The translations under genes were made by a program, and so were the position numbers. From Gottfriedia solisilvae (GTDB lineage Bacteria > Bacillota > Bacilli > Bacillales > Bacillaceae_G): a stretch of DNA of 64,000 bases. The stretch covers positions 186,001 through 250,000 of the forward strand of contig NZ_NETJ01000002.1 of NCBI RefSeq assembly GCF_002128405.1. Direction: 5' to 3'. The notes beneath the pieces are model-generated. The model saw only the letters and a program-made list of their open reading frames with translations. It was not told where the DNA came from and made no database searches. Below, piece after piece: positions 17,508 to 26,565 of this stretch (positions are counted from its first letter, which is position 1; every line of letters starts with the position of its first letter).

Positions 17508-17593
17508 AGAAGATCATTAAATTAGGTTTGATAATATTGGGGCTTGAAATCCTAATTATAATTATTGGTATGTTCTTTAGATCTTGTTCGTAA
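17504..17593 (+). CDS. Tiny membrane protein (29 aa), coupled to the preceding ORF
   Basis: It starts in the ATGA overlap with the preceding ORF and encodes MKKIIKLGLIILGLEILIII.. ending RSCS, a basic N terminus and one hydrophobic helix. The coupling is the main evidence that it is real. Function unknown. Confidence 0.4.
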   Translation: MKKIIKLGLIILGLEILIIIIGMFFRSCS

Positions 17594-17764
17594 TAGTAAA
17601 TTCAAAAGACACATTTATATAACGAATCCACACTCAAACATAGAATTTTCAATGAAGTAATTGAGGGACCAAGTATTACTATTATAAAACTTATTTATTC
17701 ATAAAGTGTAGATGCCTAATTCTGTGTCATTTTAAAATCAAATTAATCTTTCAATAATACAATA

Positions 17765-17798
17765 TACCCTTCTACTATTATACTAAAAGGGTTATTTT
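17765..17798 (+). terminator. Possible terminator after the two tiny ORFs
   Basis: Arms acccttt-like and aaagggt around a long loop, followed by tattttac. Weak stem. Confidence 0.4.
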
Positions 17799-17853
17799 AC
17801 ATGTAGTAGATAGTATTTGAGTCATGATATACTTTCATGCGGAGGGGAAGAAT

Positions 17854-19248
17854 TTGAATCATCTAAAGAGAGTATTTATTGCATTAATTTCATTGTGTTT
17901 TTTATTCACAGCATCACCCGTTTTTGCTTGGGTCCCACCGACTGGAGAAAAAGGCAAGGTAACTAATTTAAATGCAACACACAAAAATCATGTCGTTACA
18001 TTAACTTGGGATTGGAACAAGGACGATGAATATACTATTTTGCGTAATGGTGAAGTACGCGATGATAATGTAACTGGCGGGGAATACGAAGATACATATA
18101 TGGTAAAGGACGATATCACGTATACTTATACAGTCTGGGCAAACGGCTCGGAAGAAAAAGCTTCCATTGATATCGTAATCGAAAAGGATACGACTCCACC
18201 ACCAAACGTTATTCCTAAAGAACCAATACTACTAGGTAACCATTTTGTTAATCTGTTATGGAATAATTCAGAGTATACATTTGACGGAGATGGAGTAGAC
18301 ATATTTGTTAATGGCAATCTTGTTGATGACTTAATCTATGAACCAGCGGGTGCAAAAGTAACAGGCTTAGAAGAGGGGACAGAATATACATTTTCATTCT
18401 GTTCAAAGGATAAATCAGGAAATGTTACACCACTTGAGGATTGTGCAAATCAAGTTATTACTACAACGAGAGATTATATCGCTCCAGCCGAGGTTAAGGA
18501 TTGGCACATTACTTTTGTATCAAGATGGGTTTACGATTGGTATTATGAAAAAGAAGTAAAAGATGAGTACATGAACTTTACATGGGAAAGACCAAATGAC
18601 AAGGATTATGCAGGATCTATAATAACTTTCCCAAATGGTGAAAGATACTATTTTGATAATTTTTCATTTAAATACCGACCAAAAAATATGTTTATGGAAC
18701 AAAAGTTTATCATGCAATCCGTAGATTTTAATGGCAATATTTCAGATGGTAAAGTATATATCTGGGACCATCCGAAAAGACCACCTGGTGAAGTAAGTAA
18801 TATTAAAATTGTTGAAAGTAAGGGTATGATCAATATTTCATTTACCCCACCTAAAGACAATGATTATTTCTATACTCAGATTACACTTCCAGGAGGGAAA
18901 GTTGTACAAGTTAAAAAAGGATCAAGTAAATATAGCTACAAAGGTACATTTGTAGTTGGTCAAACATATGATTTTCTTTTACAATCATCAGATGGATGGA
19001 ACAATGCAAAAGGAATCAAACAAACGATCAAGCCAAAAGCTACCATTATAAATAAATATCACAATACAAAAACATCAACTAAACTAAAATCACTTACAGA
19101 TGGAAAAGGAAAATTTATTAAATCTATTTCTAAAGGTAAAAAGGTTTATGTTTATAGTACAGGTTACGGTACAAATCATGATTATGTTTTCGTTAAGTAT
19201 GATGGGAAATATAAAGGTTATATTCCAAAATCGGCAGTTAAATTTTAA
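17854..19248 (+). CDS. Secreted protein with Fn3-like modules and C-terminal SH3-like domain
   Basis: A Sec signal peptide (LKRVFIALISLCFLFTASPVFA) is followed by Fn3-like repeats (VTNLNATHKNHVVTLTWDW; TTPPPNVIPKEP; APAEVKDW; RPPGEVSNIKI). The last 60 residues (STKLKSLTDGKGKFIKSISKGKKVYVYS.. GYIPKSAVKF) look like a bacterial SH3 domain that binds cell wall. I start at TTG 17854 because ggagggg lies 7 bases upstream and the signal peptide then begins normally; the ATG at 17824 has no such site. Probably an extracellular wall-associated protein of unknown role. Confidence 0.65.
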   Translation: MNHLKRVFIALISLCFLFTASPVFAWVPPTGEKGKVTNLNATHKNHVVTLTWDWNKDDEYTILRNGEVRDDNVTGGEYEDTYMVKDDITYTYTVWANGSEEKASIDIVIEKDTTPPPNVIPKEPILLGNHFVNLLWNNSEYTFDGDGVDIFVNGNLVDDLIYEPAGAKVTGLEEGTEYTFSFCSKDKSGNVTPLEDCANQVITTTRDYIAPAEVKDWHITFVSRWVYDWYYEKEVKDEYMNFTWERPNDKDYAGSIITFPNGERYYFDNFSFKYRPKNMFMEQKFIMQSVDFNGNISDGKVYIWDHPKRPPGEVSNIKIVESKGMINISFTPPKDNDYFYTQITLPGGKVVQVKKGSSKYSYKGTFVVGQTYDFLLQSSDGWNNAKGIKQTIKPKATIINKYHNTKTSTKLKSLTDGKGKFIKSISKGKKVYVYSTGYGTNHDYVFVKYDGKYKGYIPKSAVKF

Positions 19249-19282
19249 AAGAGAGTTGTCTTTGACAACTCTCTTTTTATTT
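19247..19282 (+). terminator. Terminator of the secreted Fn3/SH3 gene
   Basis: A 14-bp perfect stem (aaaagagagttgtc) with 3-nt loop and T run. A MITE end is inserted two bases further. Confidence 0.85.
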
Positions 19283-19283
19283 A

Positions 19284-19323
19284 GGCTCTGTTAATATTAA
19301 ATGTTGATTTTAGCTAAATACAT
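19284..19323 (+). mobile_element. Truncated MITE end (copy 3, 40 bp)
   Basis: The 40 bases from GGCTCTGT match the left end of the 58695 copy with one or two differences and then stop abruptly at the end of the GH18 gene on the other strand. Like the full copies it sits directly behind a terminator. The remainder of the element is missing. Confidence 0.7.
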
Positions 19324-21065
19324 CATTTCACCAACCCAAACAACTTCGTCTGAGTTTCCTTCCCGGCAATTCCATCAACTTTTAACTTATATTTCTTTTG
19401 AAAATTAGTAACTGCTTGTTTTGTTTTTGAGTCGTAGATACCGTGAGTAGATCCGGTATAGAATCCTAGTTTCTTGAGTGCATTTTGTAAATCGGTTACA
19501 CTTTTTCCTTTTGAGCCTGGTTTTAATGTGGCGAATACTTCTGGTGTTTGCAGGCTATAAAGCTTGGTTTGTACTTGTTTTCCTGCAATTCCATCAATCT
19601 TCAAATGGTATTTCTTTTGAAATGTAGTAACAGCATTTTTAGTTTTAGCATCGTATAGTCCGGTGACTGTCCCAAAGTAGAATCGATGTTTTTTGAGTGC
19701 AGTTTGTAATTTTTTTACACTTTCACCTTTTGAACCAATTTTTAGTGTTGGATAAGTAGTTGTAGCTTTGGCAGGTGGGGGAGGTGTGACTTTCTCGTCA
19801 TGAGTTGTCATCCATCTTTTATAATTGCTCCAAATTGCTGTGTTTTCATCTCCAAGTGACCAGCTACCTGTGCCTTTTAAGTCATATTTATGAACTAGGT
19901 CTACTTTTGCCTTTAGGGAAGTAAGATTTTCATACCAAAATACGTATGTTCCTGGTTGTAATGTTCTTCCGTGAATGACTGGAAGTGGATCACCACTTTT
20001 AATTGTGATTGTTGCTTTTGGTGATTGTTTTGTTAGATCGTATGACACAACGCCATTATATTTCGAAATGAGCGACTCTACTTGATTTACTCCTACGCCA
20101 TATCCACCAACCGCACTACCATCCTTCCAATACCGACCAAAGAATGGAACACCAAGCACGATTTTGTCTTTTGATACCCCTTGGTTTAACGCGTATTGAA
20201 TGGATTTGTCGACCCAATCTCTACTTGCCACCGGCCCAGCAGTTCCACCTTGATAGTGTTCATCATAAGCCATGATGAATAAATAATCGGCATAACTAGC
20301 TAGTGCTTTATAGTCATAGGATCCATGCCACCCTTGTGTCCAGCCATAGGGATTTGCAGCGACAGCAACTGAAACTTCTTTATCCTTTGGTAGTTTGTTT
20401 CGTAGTAGCTTTACTAAATCAGTGAAAGCATCTCGATCATCATCGGTTACATTTTCAATATCAACATTAACGCCATCTAGATTGTTTTTCATGATAAAAC
20501 TGGCAATTTGACTGGATAAGGCTTCACGGTTTGCTAAAGCAGTTCGTCCTAATTCTCGATCCCAATGATTACTTAGGAAAGGTACAACTTTCATGTTTCG
20601 TTTATGTACTTCACTTACTAATTTTTCACTAAATTGATTTGTAACTTTAAGTGTTCCATCAGGATTAATATCAAAAAAGCTTGGAGCAACGAGATTTAAA
20701 TTACCTTTCGTCTGATCAATTTGTGAAAGATATGAGTCTGTGTTACCAAAGTATAAATAGCTCATATTAAAATTTGCTGAATGTGCAGAACTTTTCATTG
20801 GAAATGACGCTAATATAAACGAACCAGCCACAATACTAATCGTTGCAGTCTTAATTTGCGGCACATTTTGCTGAATATATTCAATTGCTGACTTTTTTAA
20901 GTTAATGATCTTCTTGACTGATGTCGTTCCAAATTCACTTGAAAACTCTTCTAAAAAAGGCGATAAATGAACGATGATTGTAGTCTCGCCATTTATCTGC
21001 TTAATCTCATATCTTTTAAATAATTCCACTTCGACTCCACCTACCTGCTTTTCAACAAATTTCAT
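19323..21065 (-). CDS. GH18 glycosidase with two C-terminal PG-binding repeats
   Basis: The 580-residue protein has a membrane segment at about residues 72-90, a GH18 catalytic domain to about 430, a Pro-rich linker (VTPPPPAKATTT) and two PG_binding_1 repeats (GSKGESVKKLQTALKK, GSKGKSVTDLQNALKK). The catalytic motif is DGVNVDIE with acid E204; the first Asp of the classical DxxDxDxE is present and Asn replaces Asp in the middle, as in several spore-cortex N-acetylglucosaminidases. It probably cleaves peptidoglycan or spore cortex. The first 70 residues before the membrane segment are an unrecognised cytosolic domain. Confidence 0.8.
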   Translation of the reverse strand: MKFVEKQVGGVEVELFKRYEIKQINGETTIIVHLSPFLEEFSSEFGTTSVKKIINLKKSAIEYIQQNVPQIKTATISIVAGSFILASFPMKSSAHSANFNMSYLYFGNTDSYLSQIDQTKGNLNLVAPSFFDINPDGTLKVTNQFSEKLVSEVHKRNMKVVPFLSNHWDRELGRTALANREALSSQIASFIMKNNLDGVNVDIENVTDDDRDAFTDLVKLLRNKLPKDKEVSVAVAANPYGWTQGWHGSYDYKALASYADYLFIMAYDEHYQGGTAGPVASRDWVDKSIQYALNQGVSKDKIVLGVPFFGRYWKDGSAVGGYGVGVNQVESLISKYNGVVSYDLTKQSPKATITIKSGDPLPVIHGRTLQPGTYVFWYENLTSLKAKVDLVHKYDLKGTGSWSLGDENTAIWSNYKRWMTTHDEKVTPPPPAKATTTYPTLKIGSKGESVKKLQTALKKHRFYFGTVTGLYDAKTKNAVTTFQKKYHLKIDGIAGKQVQTKLYSLQTPEVFATLKPGSKGKSVTDLQNALKKLGFYTGSTHGIYDSKTKQAVTNFQKKYKLKVDGIAGKETQTKLFGLVK

Positions 21066-21185
21066 AGTTAGTATTTAAAAAAACAGGAAGATGTATCCAA
21101 ATATTTATAAAGGTTATATCTACAAATTGGGTTGAAATTTATACTGCTAAAACGACGAATTTAGTTATATTGGTAAAAAAGTATA

Positions 21186-21371
21186 CATTTTGCATACAAG
21201 CCTTCATTTGACCGAGCTGTAAATAATGGAGTTTTCATGTCCATTTCTGCAGGTAATAGTGCAAACTTGGGTAGTGGTATCGATAATCCATACGCCGAGA
21301 ATCAAGATATTGGACTAGTTGGTTCACCTGGTTTATCAACAAACAAACGAAATCTATTAAAGTTAATAAGT
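21186..21371 (+). pseudogene. Subtilisin-like protease (S8) internal fragment
   Basis: An open frame reads SFDRAVNNGVFMSISAGNS, then GSGIDNPYAENQDIGLVGSPGLSTN. This matches the region around the oxyanion-hole Asn (SAGN) and the following segment of large cell-envelope subtilases. The catalytic Asp, His and Ser parts are absent on both sides, so it is the remnant of a deleted gene. It ends at the terminator of the neighbouring gene. Confidence 0.7.
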
Positions 21372-21372
21372 A

Positions 21373-21410
21373 AAAAAAGCTTGTGGACGTATTAGTCCAC
21401 AAGCTTTTCT
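21373..21410. terminator. Bidirectional terminator
   Basis: Perfect stem aaaagcttgtggac with a 6-nt loop and A/T flanks. It ends the metallophosphoesterase gene on the minus strand. Confidence 0.8.
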
Positions 21411-21412
21411 AT

Positions 21413-22285
21413 TTATTTCAAGCTACGTAATGTAAAGACCGATAATTCAGGTTGGCTAAAAAATCTAACGGGTAGTCTTGTTGTGCCAATTCCTCGGTTT
21501 ACGTAAAGCTTCATTGGTTTTAAGCTTTTTTGAATATCATAAAGCCCTTCAGTATATTTTGTGGCAAGTGGTGGTGTATAAATTGCTTTATGAAATGGTA
21601 GTTTCACTTGGCCACCATGACTATGTCCAGATAACTGTAAATCAATTGGATACTCATTTAGTCTATTAGCGATGTCCGGTTCGTGCACTAATAATAATGA
21701 AAAAGCATTTTTGTTGATTTTATAAAATGCATTTGTTGGATTTGGCTTTCCTAGTAAATAATCATCTAAGCCAATAATTGAAAATTCATGATTATCTTCT
21801 AATTGTATCGTTTTACTGGCATTTTCTAAAATCGTAAAATCAGCATTAGTTAGTACTTGAGAATAAACCGTCTTTCCAGCACCACCCACATCATGATTTC
21901 CGTATATTCCATATTTTCCATATGTTGCTTTGAGCTGCTTTAAGATTGGTGTTATTTCATTCCTTTCTTTATATAGTGCACTATTATCAATTAAATCTCC
22001 TGTGAAAACAATCAGATCAGGATTTTGATCATTAATATTTTCGACCAATCCCTGTAATTGAGAAAGTGAATAATCTGAGCCTAAGTGAGTATCACTGAAT
22101 TGAACAATCTTAAAACCATCTAATTCATTGGAAACCGATTTAGATTCAATAACAAATTGGTTGACATCTAATAATTTTGGTTCAATGTTTCTTGAATAAT
22201 AAAACAGTAAAATTGAACAAATTAATAATAGTATCGTAAAAACTATTAATCTTCTAATTAGTTTCCGTAAAATGTTATATTTCAT
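21413..22285 (-). CDS. Membrane-anchored metallophosphoesterase (YkuE-like)
   Basis: The 290-residue protein has an N-terminal membrane anchor (LIVFTILLLICSILLFYY) and the phosphoesterase motifs FSDTHLG, FTGDLIDN, GNHDVGG, LVHEPD and SGHSHGGQ, which bind two metals. It resembles B. subtilis YkuE, an enzyme attached to the cell wall. Start ATG 22285 is preferred (ggatgg upstream) over 22309, which has no ribosome-binding site. It is divergent from the two-component operon. Confidence 0.85.
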   Translation of the reverse strand: MKYNILRKLIRRLIVFTILLLICSILLFYYSRNIEPKLLDVNQFVIESKSVSNELDGFKIVQFSDTHLGSDYSLSQLQGLVENINDQNPDLIVFTGDLIDNSALYKERNEITPILKQLKATYGKYGIYGNHDVGGAGKTVYSQVLTNADFTILENASKTIQLEDNHEFSIIGLDDYLLGKPNPTNAFYKINKNAFSLLLVHEPDIANRLNEYPIDLQLSGHSHGGQVKLPFHKAIYTPPLATKYTEGLYDIQKSLKPMKLYVNRGIGTTRLPVRFFSQPELSVFTLRSLK

Positions 22286-22470
22286 GTTACAATTCCATCC
22301 TTCATTCAATGATGTGACATTACAAAAAGTATAAAAGTATCTTCAATGTATTGATTAGAAAGCTAGAATACTTCATAACTCTTTGATAAGATTGTAAAAT
22401 GCCTTTGTTACATGAGAGTGACAAATAACGAATGAATTTAATAATAAAGTATTTATAGGAGGAAAATAAC

Positions 22471-23115
22471 ATAAATATATTAATTGCTGATGACGAATTG
22501 GATATGTTGAAAATATTAAAAGTGTATTTTGAAAAGGAAGGATATACTGTTTTTTTAGCGGAGGATGGGGAAAAGGCGCTAGACATTTTTTATCAGGAAA
22601 AAATTGATTTAGCAGTGATAGATTGGATGATGCCTCACGTAAGTGGTGTAAGTGTTTGTAAGGAAATAAAGCAAAAAGGTGATACAAAAGTTTTAATGCT
22701 AACAGCCAAAAGTGAGGTTGAAAATGAATTGTATGCATTAAATATTGGAGCGGATGATTATGTGAATAAACCTTTTCATCCAGGAATTCTCTTAACGCGC
22801 GCGAAAAAACTGCTAAAAGACGATCAATCTATTTTATTTGATGAGTTGAAAATCGATTTACAAGCAAAGAAAGTGTTTAAAAATGATGTTGATTTAAATT
22901 TAACGAAAAAGGAAATGGATTTAATCAGTTGTTTCATTCGAAATCGAGGGAAAATCTTATCTCGTGAAAATTTATTAATGACAGTTTGGGGCATTGACTA
23001 TGAAGGTGATGACCGAACTGTGGATACACATATTAGAAGATTACGTGAAAAAATAGGTGGGGAGTTAATTCAAACACATCGTGGTTTAGGATATAGCTTC
23101 GTAAAAAATAAATGA
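22471..23115 (+). CDS. OmpR-family response regulator, apparent AUA start
   Basis: The receiver domain (ILIADDE, acceptor D51 in VIDWMMP, Lys in NKPF) is followed by a winged-helix DNA-binding domain (LTKKEMDLI, RTVDTHIRRLREKI). The acidic pocket DDE lies before the first usable ATG or TTG, so the true start must be upstream. AGGAGG at 22457-22462 is followed after 8 bases by ATA, giving M-N-I-L-I-A-D-D-E, the usual start of such proteins. No ATG, GTG or TTG is available in that window. The gene overlaps the sensor kinase gene by 4 bases. Confidence 0.85.
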   Translation: MNILIADDELDMLKILKVYFEKEGYTVFLAEDGEKALDIFYQEKIDLAVIDWMMPHVSGVSVCKEIKQKGDTKVLMLTAKSEVENELYALNIGADDYVNKPFHPGILLTRAKKLLKDDQSILFDELKIDLQAKKVFKNDVDLNLTKKEMDLISCFIRNRGKILSRENLLMTVWGIDYEGDDRTVDTHIRRLREKIGGELIQTHRGLGYSFVKNK

Positions 23116-24512
23116 ATCGATTAGGAAGAAAAATATCGATCATCATTACATGTTGTATATTGCTTGTGTTCCTTTTGTATTTTGTTCTTAATTCTTTTTT
23201 ACTACCGAAGTATTATCTTTATCAAATGAAAAACCGTCTACATGACATTTCAGATGAATTAAATGAGATTTCGTTGAAGGATTTGAATCAATCGGTATCT
23301 GAGTATGAAAAGAAATATAATGTGACCATTGCAATTCAACCAATCTCCTCAAATAACGATGAATTTAATGGAGCACTACGCGATAGTTTAAATCAAAAGA
23401 AAGTAACATTAAACAAATTTTGGGTAACGGAAGACACAATTCATCGAGTTAAAGAAGGTAAAAAGGTCAGTAAAATATATGATCAAGGTAAGCTGAAATC
23501 TAGTTTTTTAGTTGATTTTATCGAGAAAGATCAACATTTTATTTTAATAGGCGTTTCAATTGTGTATTTGAGTGAAGCGGTAAAAATCGTCAACCAATTC
23601 ACCATTTCAATTATGATCTTACTCATCTTGATTCTGATTAGTATGGTTTGGATTTGGTCTAAAAAGATTACGGACCCATTAAAGGAATTAAAGGATATAT
23701 CGAAGGAAATTGCCAAGTTAGACTTTAGAAAAGTTGACATTCACACAAATGATGAAATAGAGGAACTAGCAGAGAGTATTAATGAAATGAGTGAGAAATT
23801 GCAAGTTGCACATGAGGATTTGAATGAAAGAAACGCAAATCTAAAACGCTTTATTTCGGATATAACCCATGAATTAAAAACACCTTTGGCATTAATAAAA
23901 GCATATTCTGTAGGGATTCAAGATGGGATTGACGATGGTACTTATGTTGAAACCATTTTAAAGCAAACAGATCAAATCAATCATTTAATTGATGAACTAT
24001 TAGCGTTATCGCGTATAGAAAGAGAAACATTACATATTCAGGAAGTAGATTTCATCCATTTAGTTAACAGATGTATCCAAAATTATGAGATAGAATTAAA
24101 TCGGTCAGATATTACAATTCATCTAGACCAAAATGATATACAACAAGTATTTGTAGAAGCTGATCTGGGCCAAATGGAAAGAGTCATCAATAATCTACTT
24201 AGTAACGCAATAAAATATACGGAAAATAATAAGATTTTCATTTCGTACAAAGAAAGTGAAAAAGAATACTTATTTCATATAGAAAACAATACAAAATTCA
24301 ATAATCCAGAACGTCTTCAAAACGTATGGGAACCATTTTATGTAATGGAAGCTTCTAGGAATAAAAATATGTCAGGGACAGGTCTAGGCTTAGCAATAGT
24401 TAGATCAATCCTTAATCGTCATCATTTAAGACATGAAGTATCTCTTATTAATGGGAAAATAAGATTTACGATCCATTTTAGTAAGAAATACAAAGAAAAA
24501 CCTCATTTATAA
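23112..24512 (+). CDS. Membrane sensor histidine kinase
   Basis: The 466-residue protein has two membrane helices (about 8-30 and 163-186) enclosing an extracellular sensor, a HAMP domain (TDPLKELKDISKEIAKLDF), an H-box with H253 (ITHELKTPLA) and an ATPase domain with N, G1 (WEPFY) and G2 (GTGLGLAI) boxes. ATGA overlap couples it to the response regulator. The downstream LCP gene suggests envelope stress or teichoic-acid functions as the output; that is inference. Confidence 0.9.
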   Translation: MNRLGRKISIIITCCILLVFLLYFVLNSFLLPKYYLYQMKNRLHDISDELNEISLKDLNQSVSEYEKKYNVTIAIQPISSNNDEFNGALRDSLNQKKVTLNKFWVTEDTIHRVKEGKKVSKIYDQGKLKSSFLVDFIEKDQHFILIGVSIVYLSEAVKIVNQFTISIMILLILILISMVWIWSKKITDPLKELKDISKEIAKLDFRKVDIHTNDEIEELAESINEMSEKLQVAHEDLNERNANLKRFISDITHELKTPLALIKAYSVGIQDGIDDGTYVETILKQTDQINHLIDELLALSRIERETLHIQEVDFIHLVNRCIQNYEIELNRSDITIHLDQNDIQQVFVEADLGQMERVINNLLSNAIKYTENNKIFISYKESEKEYLFHIENNTKFNNPERLQNVWEPFYVMEASRNKNMSGTGLGLAIVRSILNRHHLRHEVSLINGKIRFTIHFSKKYKEKPHL

Positions 24513-24530
24513 ATGGGGTTTTTCTTTTAT
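24492..24530 (+). terminator. Terminator overlapping the kinase stop codon
   Basis: Stem aaagaaaaacc..cattt with complement and T-rich 3' arm. The left arm contains the last codons of the kinase gene. Confidence 0.75.
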
Positions 24531-24738
24531 TAAAATTGAGTAAACAAAAAAAAGCTCTTTTTTTATTTGAAATTCAAGAATCTTGCTCAGTGCGTCGATA
24601 TATAAGGAGGAAAGTCCATAATAGATTCAATTCTAAATAGTTCTTATGTCAGGATACATATTCTGGAAATTAAAGGATTTTCTTGTTATATGTAGTATTT
24701 AATACGAAAGTAAGAACTTTAAGGGAGAACAGAGTGAG

Positions 24739-25737
24739 ATGGAAATATCGAGAAAGAACATAAAAAAGAAGAAAAAATATAGAAAAGTGTTATTTTTTAT
24801 TCTATCAATTTGCTTGATTCTCTTAGCGGTTGTTGGATATAAGGGATATGTTACGTATACAGAACTAAATAAAATAACACAAGGTGAAGAAATTAAGTCA
24901 ATCATTAGACCGGAAAAAGTTGAGGTCGATGTTCAAGAAGAACCAATTTCAATATTGTTTTTAGGGCTGGAAGATTATGTAACAAAGGGAGTTAATGGAA
25001 GAACGGATGCCATCATATTAGCGACTTATAATCCAAAAGATCAAACACTGAAAACATTAAGCGTACCAAGGGATACATATGTTGATATTGTAAACTTTAA
25101 TGTTACCTCTAAAATAAATGGTGCATACGCAAGAGGTGGAATACAAACAACTGTACAGACGATTGAGAATTTCTTACATGTGCCAATTGACTATTATGTA
25201 ACTGTCAATTTCGATGGATTTAAAAACATAGTTGACGAAGTTGGTGGGGTAACAGTAGATGTGCCATTTGATTTCTGGGAGCATACCGATTCGGTACCTA
25301 GAGAAAAGGTCTATTTTACAAAGGGAATGCAGCATTTAAATGGTCAAGAAGCGTTAGCATATTCTCGAATGAGAAAACGTGACATAAATAATGACTTTGG
25401 ACGACAAGAGCGTCAAAGACAAGTGTTGGCTGCCATTTTAAATGAACTAAAATCTCCAAAATCACTATTAAAAACAGATACATATGCAAAAGAATTCAGC
25501 AAAAACATTCGTACGAATATGGGTATTGGTGACGCGATCAAACTATATCGCAGCCTACCAGATGATATAACAGCACATATTGAACCGTTAAGTTATACTG
25601 GTAAAAATGAATTAATTAATGGCATCTGGTACTATGTTGCAGATCAATCAAGTGTCGATGATATATCATCAAAATTTAAAAATCACTTAGGGATCACTGA
25701 TAATACAGTTGGAAAAATAATAGAATCAGCCCAGTAA
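24739..25737 (+). CDS. LytR-CpsA-Psr family wall polymer transferase
   Basis: The 332-residue protein has a basic cytosolic tail, one membrane helix (VLFFILSICLILLAVVGY) and an extracellular LCP domain with FLGLED, NGRTDAIILATYNP, LSVPRDTYVDI and YSRMRKRDINNDFGRQERQRQV. The Asp and Arg residues in these motifs bind the polyprenyl pyrophosphate. LCP enzymes attach teichoic acids or other polymers to peptidoglycan. Single gene with its own terminator, behind a two-component system. Confidence 0.9.
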   Translation: MEISRKNIKKKKKYRKVLFFILSICLILLAVVGYKGYVTYTELNKITQGEEIKSIIRPEKVEVDVQEEPISILFLGLEDYVTKGVNGRTDAIILATYNPKDQTLKTLSVPRDTYVDIVNFNVTSKINGAYARGGIQTTVQTIENFLHVPIDYYVTVNFDGFKNIVDEVGGVTVDVPFDFWEHTDSVPREKVYFTKGMQHLNGQEALAYSRMRKRDINNDFGRQERQRQVLAAILNELKSPKSLLKTDTYAKEFSKNIRTNMGIGDAIKLYRSLPDDITAHIEPLSYTGKNELINGIWYYVADQSSVDDISSKFKNHLGITDNTVGKIIESAQ

Positions 25738-25740
25738 AAG

Positions 25741-25771
25741 AAAAAGTCTTCAAATTTGAAGACTTTTTTAT
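25741..25771. terminator. Bidirectional terminator
   Basis: Perfect palindromic stem aaaagtcttcaaa/tttgaagactttt with A/T flanks, between convergent genes. Confidence 0.85.
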
Positions 25772-25786
25772 TGTTTGGAGTAATGC

Positions 25787-25942
25787 TTATGATGATCCAT
25801 CACCAGGTGGAAGACCGTTAGATTTAATACGCTCTAATTCCTGTAATTGCTGTTCTGAAAGTTCACGAGAAGGCCTGCCAATCATCCCAATTATGAAGAT
25901 GATGACAAATATTCCAATAAAAAAAATGATGTTCCAAATCAT
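25787..25942 (-). CDS. Small membrane protein (51 aa), unknown
   Basis: ATG follows aaaggaggt. The product has one N-terminal helix (MIWNIIFFIGIFVIIFIIG) and a polar tail GRPSRELSEQQLQELERIKSN, which looks helical. No family was recognised, but the strong ribosome-binding site supports it. Confidence 0.6.
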   Translation of the reverse strand: MIWNIIFFIGIFVIIFIIGMIGRPSRELSEQQLQELERIKSNGLPPGDGSS

Positions 25943-26011
25943 AGTGAAATACCTCCTTTTGTTACATTTTATGCTAGTTAATATGATTTATCATAATTAT
26001 AGAATAATGCG

Positions 26012-26053
26012 AAAGGACGATTAACATAGTATGCTATGTAATCGTCCTTTTTA
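26012..26053. terminator. Terminator of the C1q-like gene
   Basis: An 18-bp stem with one bulge around a 3-nt loop, flanked by A and T runs; it serves the minus-strand gene. Confidence 0.8.
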
Positions 26054-26064
26054 AAATTTAATAC

Positions 26065-26565
26065 TTATTTAGTTGGAGATGGAAATCTCGCAGCTTCAAA
26101 ATGAGTACTAGCTTGACCATCTGCATTTACTGCAATAATACCAGCAGTACTACTTTGGGCAAAAATTTCAACTTGGTCCCTTGGTCTTAGTTTTAGGATC
26201 GTTGAGACATTAGCAACATTTCCAAAGTTTATTGGACCAAAGAAATCGTTGTCAATAGCGATCGCAGGTCTTCCATTCACGCGAATTTCAATGCGGACTC
26301 TATAATTAACATTGGTATTATTAGGAGCAAAAGAAATCGTTCCAGAAACTAAATATACACCATTATTATTTGGTCTAAATGTTGATGTAATTGGATTATA
26401 CTCATTTGCTAAATCAAACTGTTGAAGCTGATAGTTTACTTTTACAAAAGTATTTTCAGGTACATTTTGATTTGCATTATTGACAGCTCTAAAGGCAGAA
26501 GCAATATTCATATTTTCTTCATTTGAATCATTTGGTTTTTTCGGTTTAGGTGGCAAACTGTTCAC
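26065..26565 (-). CDS. C1q/TNF-like jelly-roll protein, possible spore-surface protein
   Basis: About 130 residues form a beta-rich domain (VKVNYQLQQFDLANEYNPITSTFRPNNNGVYLVSGTISF.. RVRIEIRVNG.. STILKLRPRDQVEIFAQ) like the C-terminal domain of BclA, the exosporium glycoprotein. There is no collagen-like repeat and no signal peptide; the short N terminus is Pro/Lys/Asn-rich. Proteins of this type often assemble as trimers on the spore surface. The GTG start at 26565 is uncertain because the nearby aaggg is very close to it. Confidence 0.65.
   Translation of the reverse strand: MNSLPPKPKKPNDSNEENMNIASAFRAVNNANQNVPENTFVKVNYQLQQFDLANEYNPITSTFRPNNNGVYLVSGTISFAPNNTNVNYRVRIEIRVNGRPAIAIDNDFFGPINFGNVANVSTILKLRPRDQVEIFAQSSTAGIIAVNADGQASTHFEAARFPSPTK

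Noticed and set aside
24590-24640. Ribosome-binding-site-like aaggaggaaag without a gene
   Set aside because: The frame behind it stops at once in the position an initiator would occupy, and no alternative start gives a protein.
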